Positions 46,330-46,395 of a DNA stretch of 46,395 bases are shown one piece after another. This stretch comes from Phycisphaeraceae bacterium (GTDB lineage Bacteria > Planctomycetota > Phycisphaerae > Phycisphaerales > Phycisphaeraceae), in NCBI GenBank assembly GCA_020848195.1, contig JADLAP010000305.1, forward strand, positions 1 through 46,395. The letters are read 5' to 3'. A program made the position numbers and the translations under genes. Every line of letters starts with the position of its first letter. Position 1 is the first letter of the stretch. Under the pieces are notes generated by a model, which saw nothing but the letters and a program-made list of their open reading frames with translations, had not been told where the DNA came from and did not search any database.

Positions 46330-46395
46330 CCCTCTTAAAAATATCGGCAACCTTGACGCGCGCGCCGTGCGCCGCGTGTTTGAATTTCTCCGCCA
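46269..46395. repeat. Terminal overlap, right copy (circular genome)
   Basis: Exact copy of bases 1-127. It contains the end of the 45-aa membrane ORF and the start of the MuF-type head gene, which shows that the circle is continuous here. Confidence 0.95.

Overview
The window is a complete circular tailed-phage genome from an assembly. Its first 127 bases are repeated exactly as its last 127 (1-127 = 46269-46395), so the unique circle is about 46,268 bp and the ends are artificial. The late genes encode an HK97-fold P22-type coat protein, a portal, a MuF-type head protein, a tail tube, a frameshifted tail chaperone and a short tape measure, with no sheath. This describes a siphovirus-like member of Caudoviricetes. 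The host looks like a diderm: the phage encodes a lipoprotein, an outer-membrane barrel and many signal peptides. Six signal peptides are cut before Gln (A|Q), the pattern called the Q-rule in Bacteroidetes. Shine-Dalgarno sites and sigma70-like promoters argue against a typical Bacteroidia host, so another member of the FCB group is a reasonable but unproven guess.

The plus strand carries one very long late operon. It starts at a promoter and 10-bp inverted repeat (about 43.9 kb) and runs through a 35-aa ORF, small and large terminase, two tiny membrane proteins and, across the origin of the window, the MuF protein and a terminator (to 1.18 kb). It continues with an exported protein, portal, scaffold, coat, connectors, a membrane protein, tail completion and terminator proteins, tail tube, chaperone with -1 frameshift, tape measure, hub and a LamG-bearing tail protein (to 14.85 kb). 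From 14.85 to 27.87 kb the same translationally coupled operon encodes a cassette of mostly exported proteins: a 1948-aa fibre-like protein, a beta-sandwich protein, a lipoprotein esterase, an FnIII protein, two large carbohydrate-active-looking enzymes, small membrane proteins and a beta-barrel. This secreted glycan-directed cassette is the most unusual part of the genome.

The minus strand from 37.9 down to 28.1 kb holds DNA metabolism: a coiled-coil/annealing-type pair, a tRNA and tRNA-like region, a hexapeptide beta-helix protein with a cysteine ladder, a replication initiator whose own gene contains five iterons (lambda O-like), a likely replication partner, a DUF1064-type nuclease, a Cas4/RecB-like nuclease and a methyltransferase with four SPP[FY] motifs. 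Several intergenic gaps contain strong hairpins that look like attenuators. A short plus-strand unit (38.26-39.21 kb) starts from a good promoter next to an operator array. A second minus-strand unit (43.86 to 39.29 kb) encodes membrane proteins, a DnaQ-fold protein lacking its first catalytic motif, a membrane FtsK/HerA-type ATPase and an HNH protein.

I recognise no integrase, CI-like repressor, DNA polymerase or canonical endolysin. The phage probably depends on host polymerase and on an initiator plus origin of its own. Lysis and lifestyle cannot be settled from the sequence.
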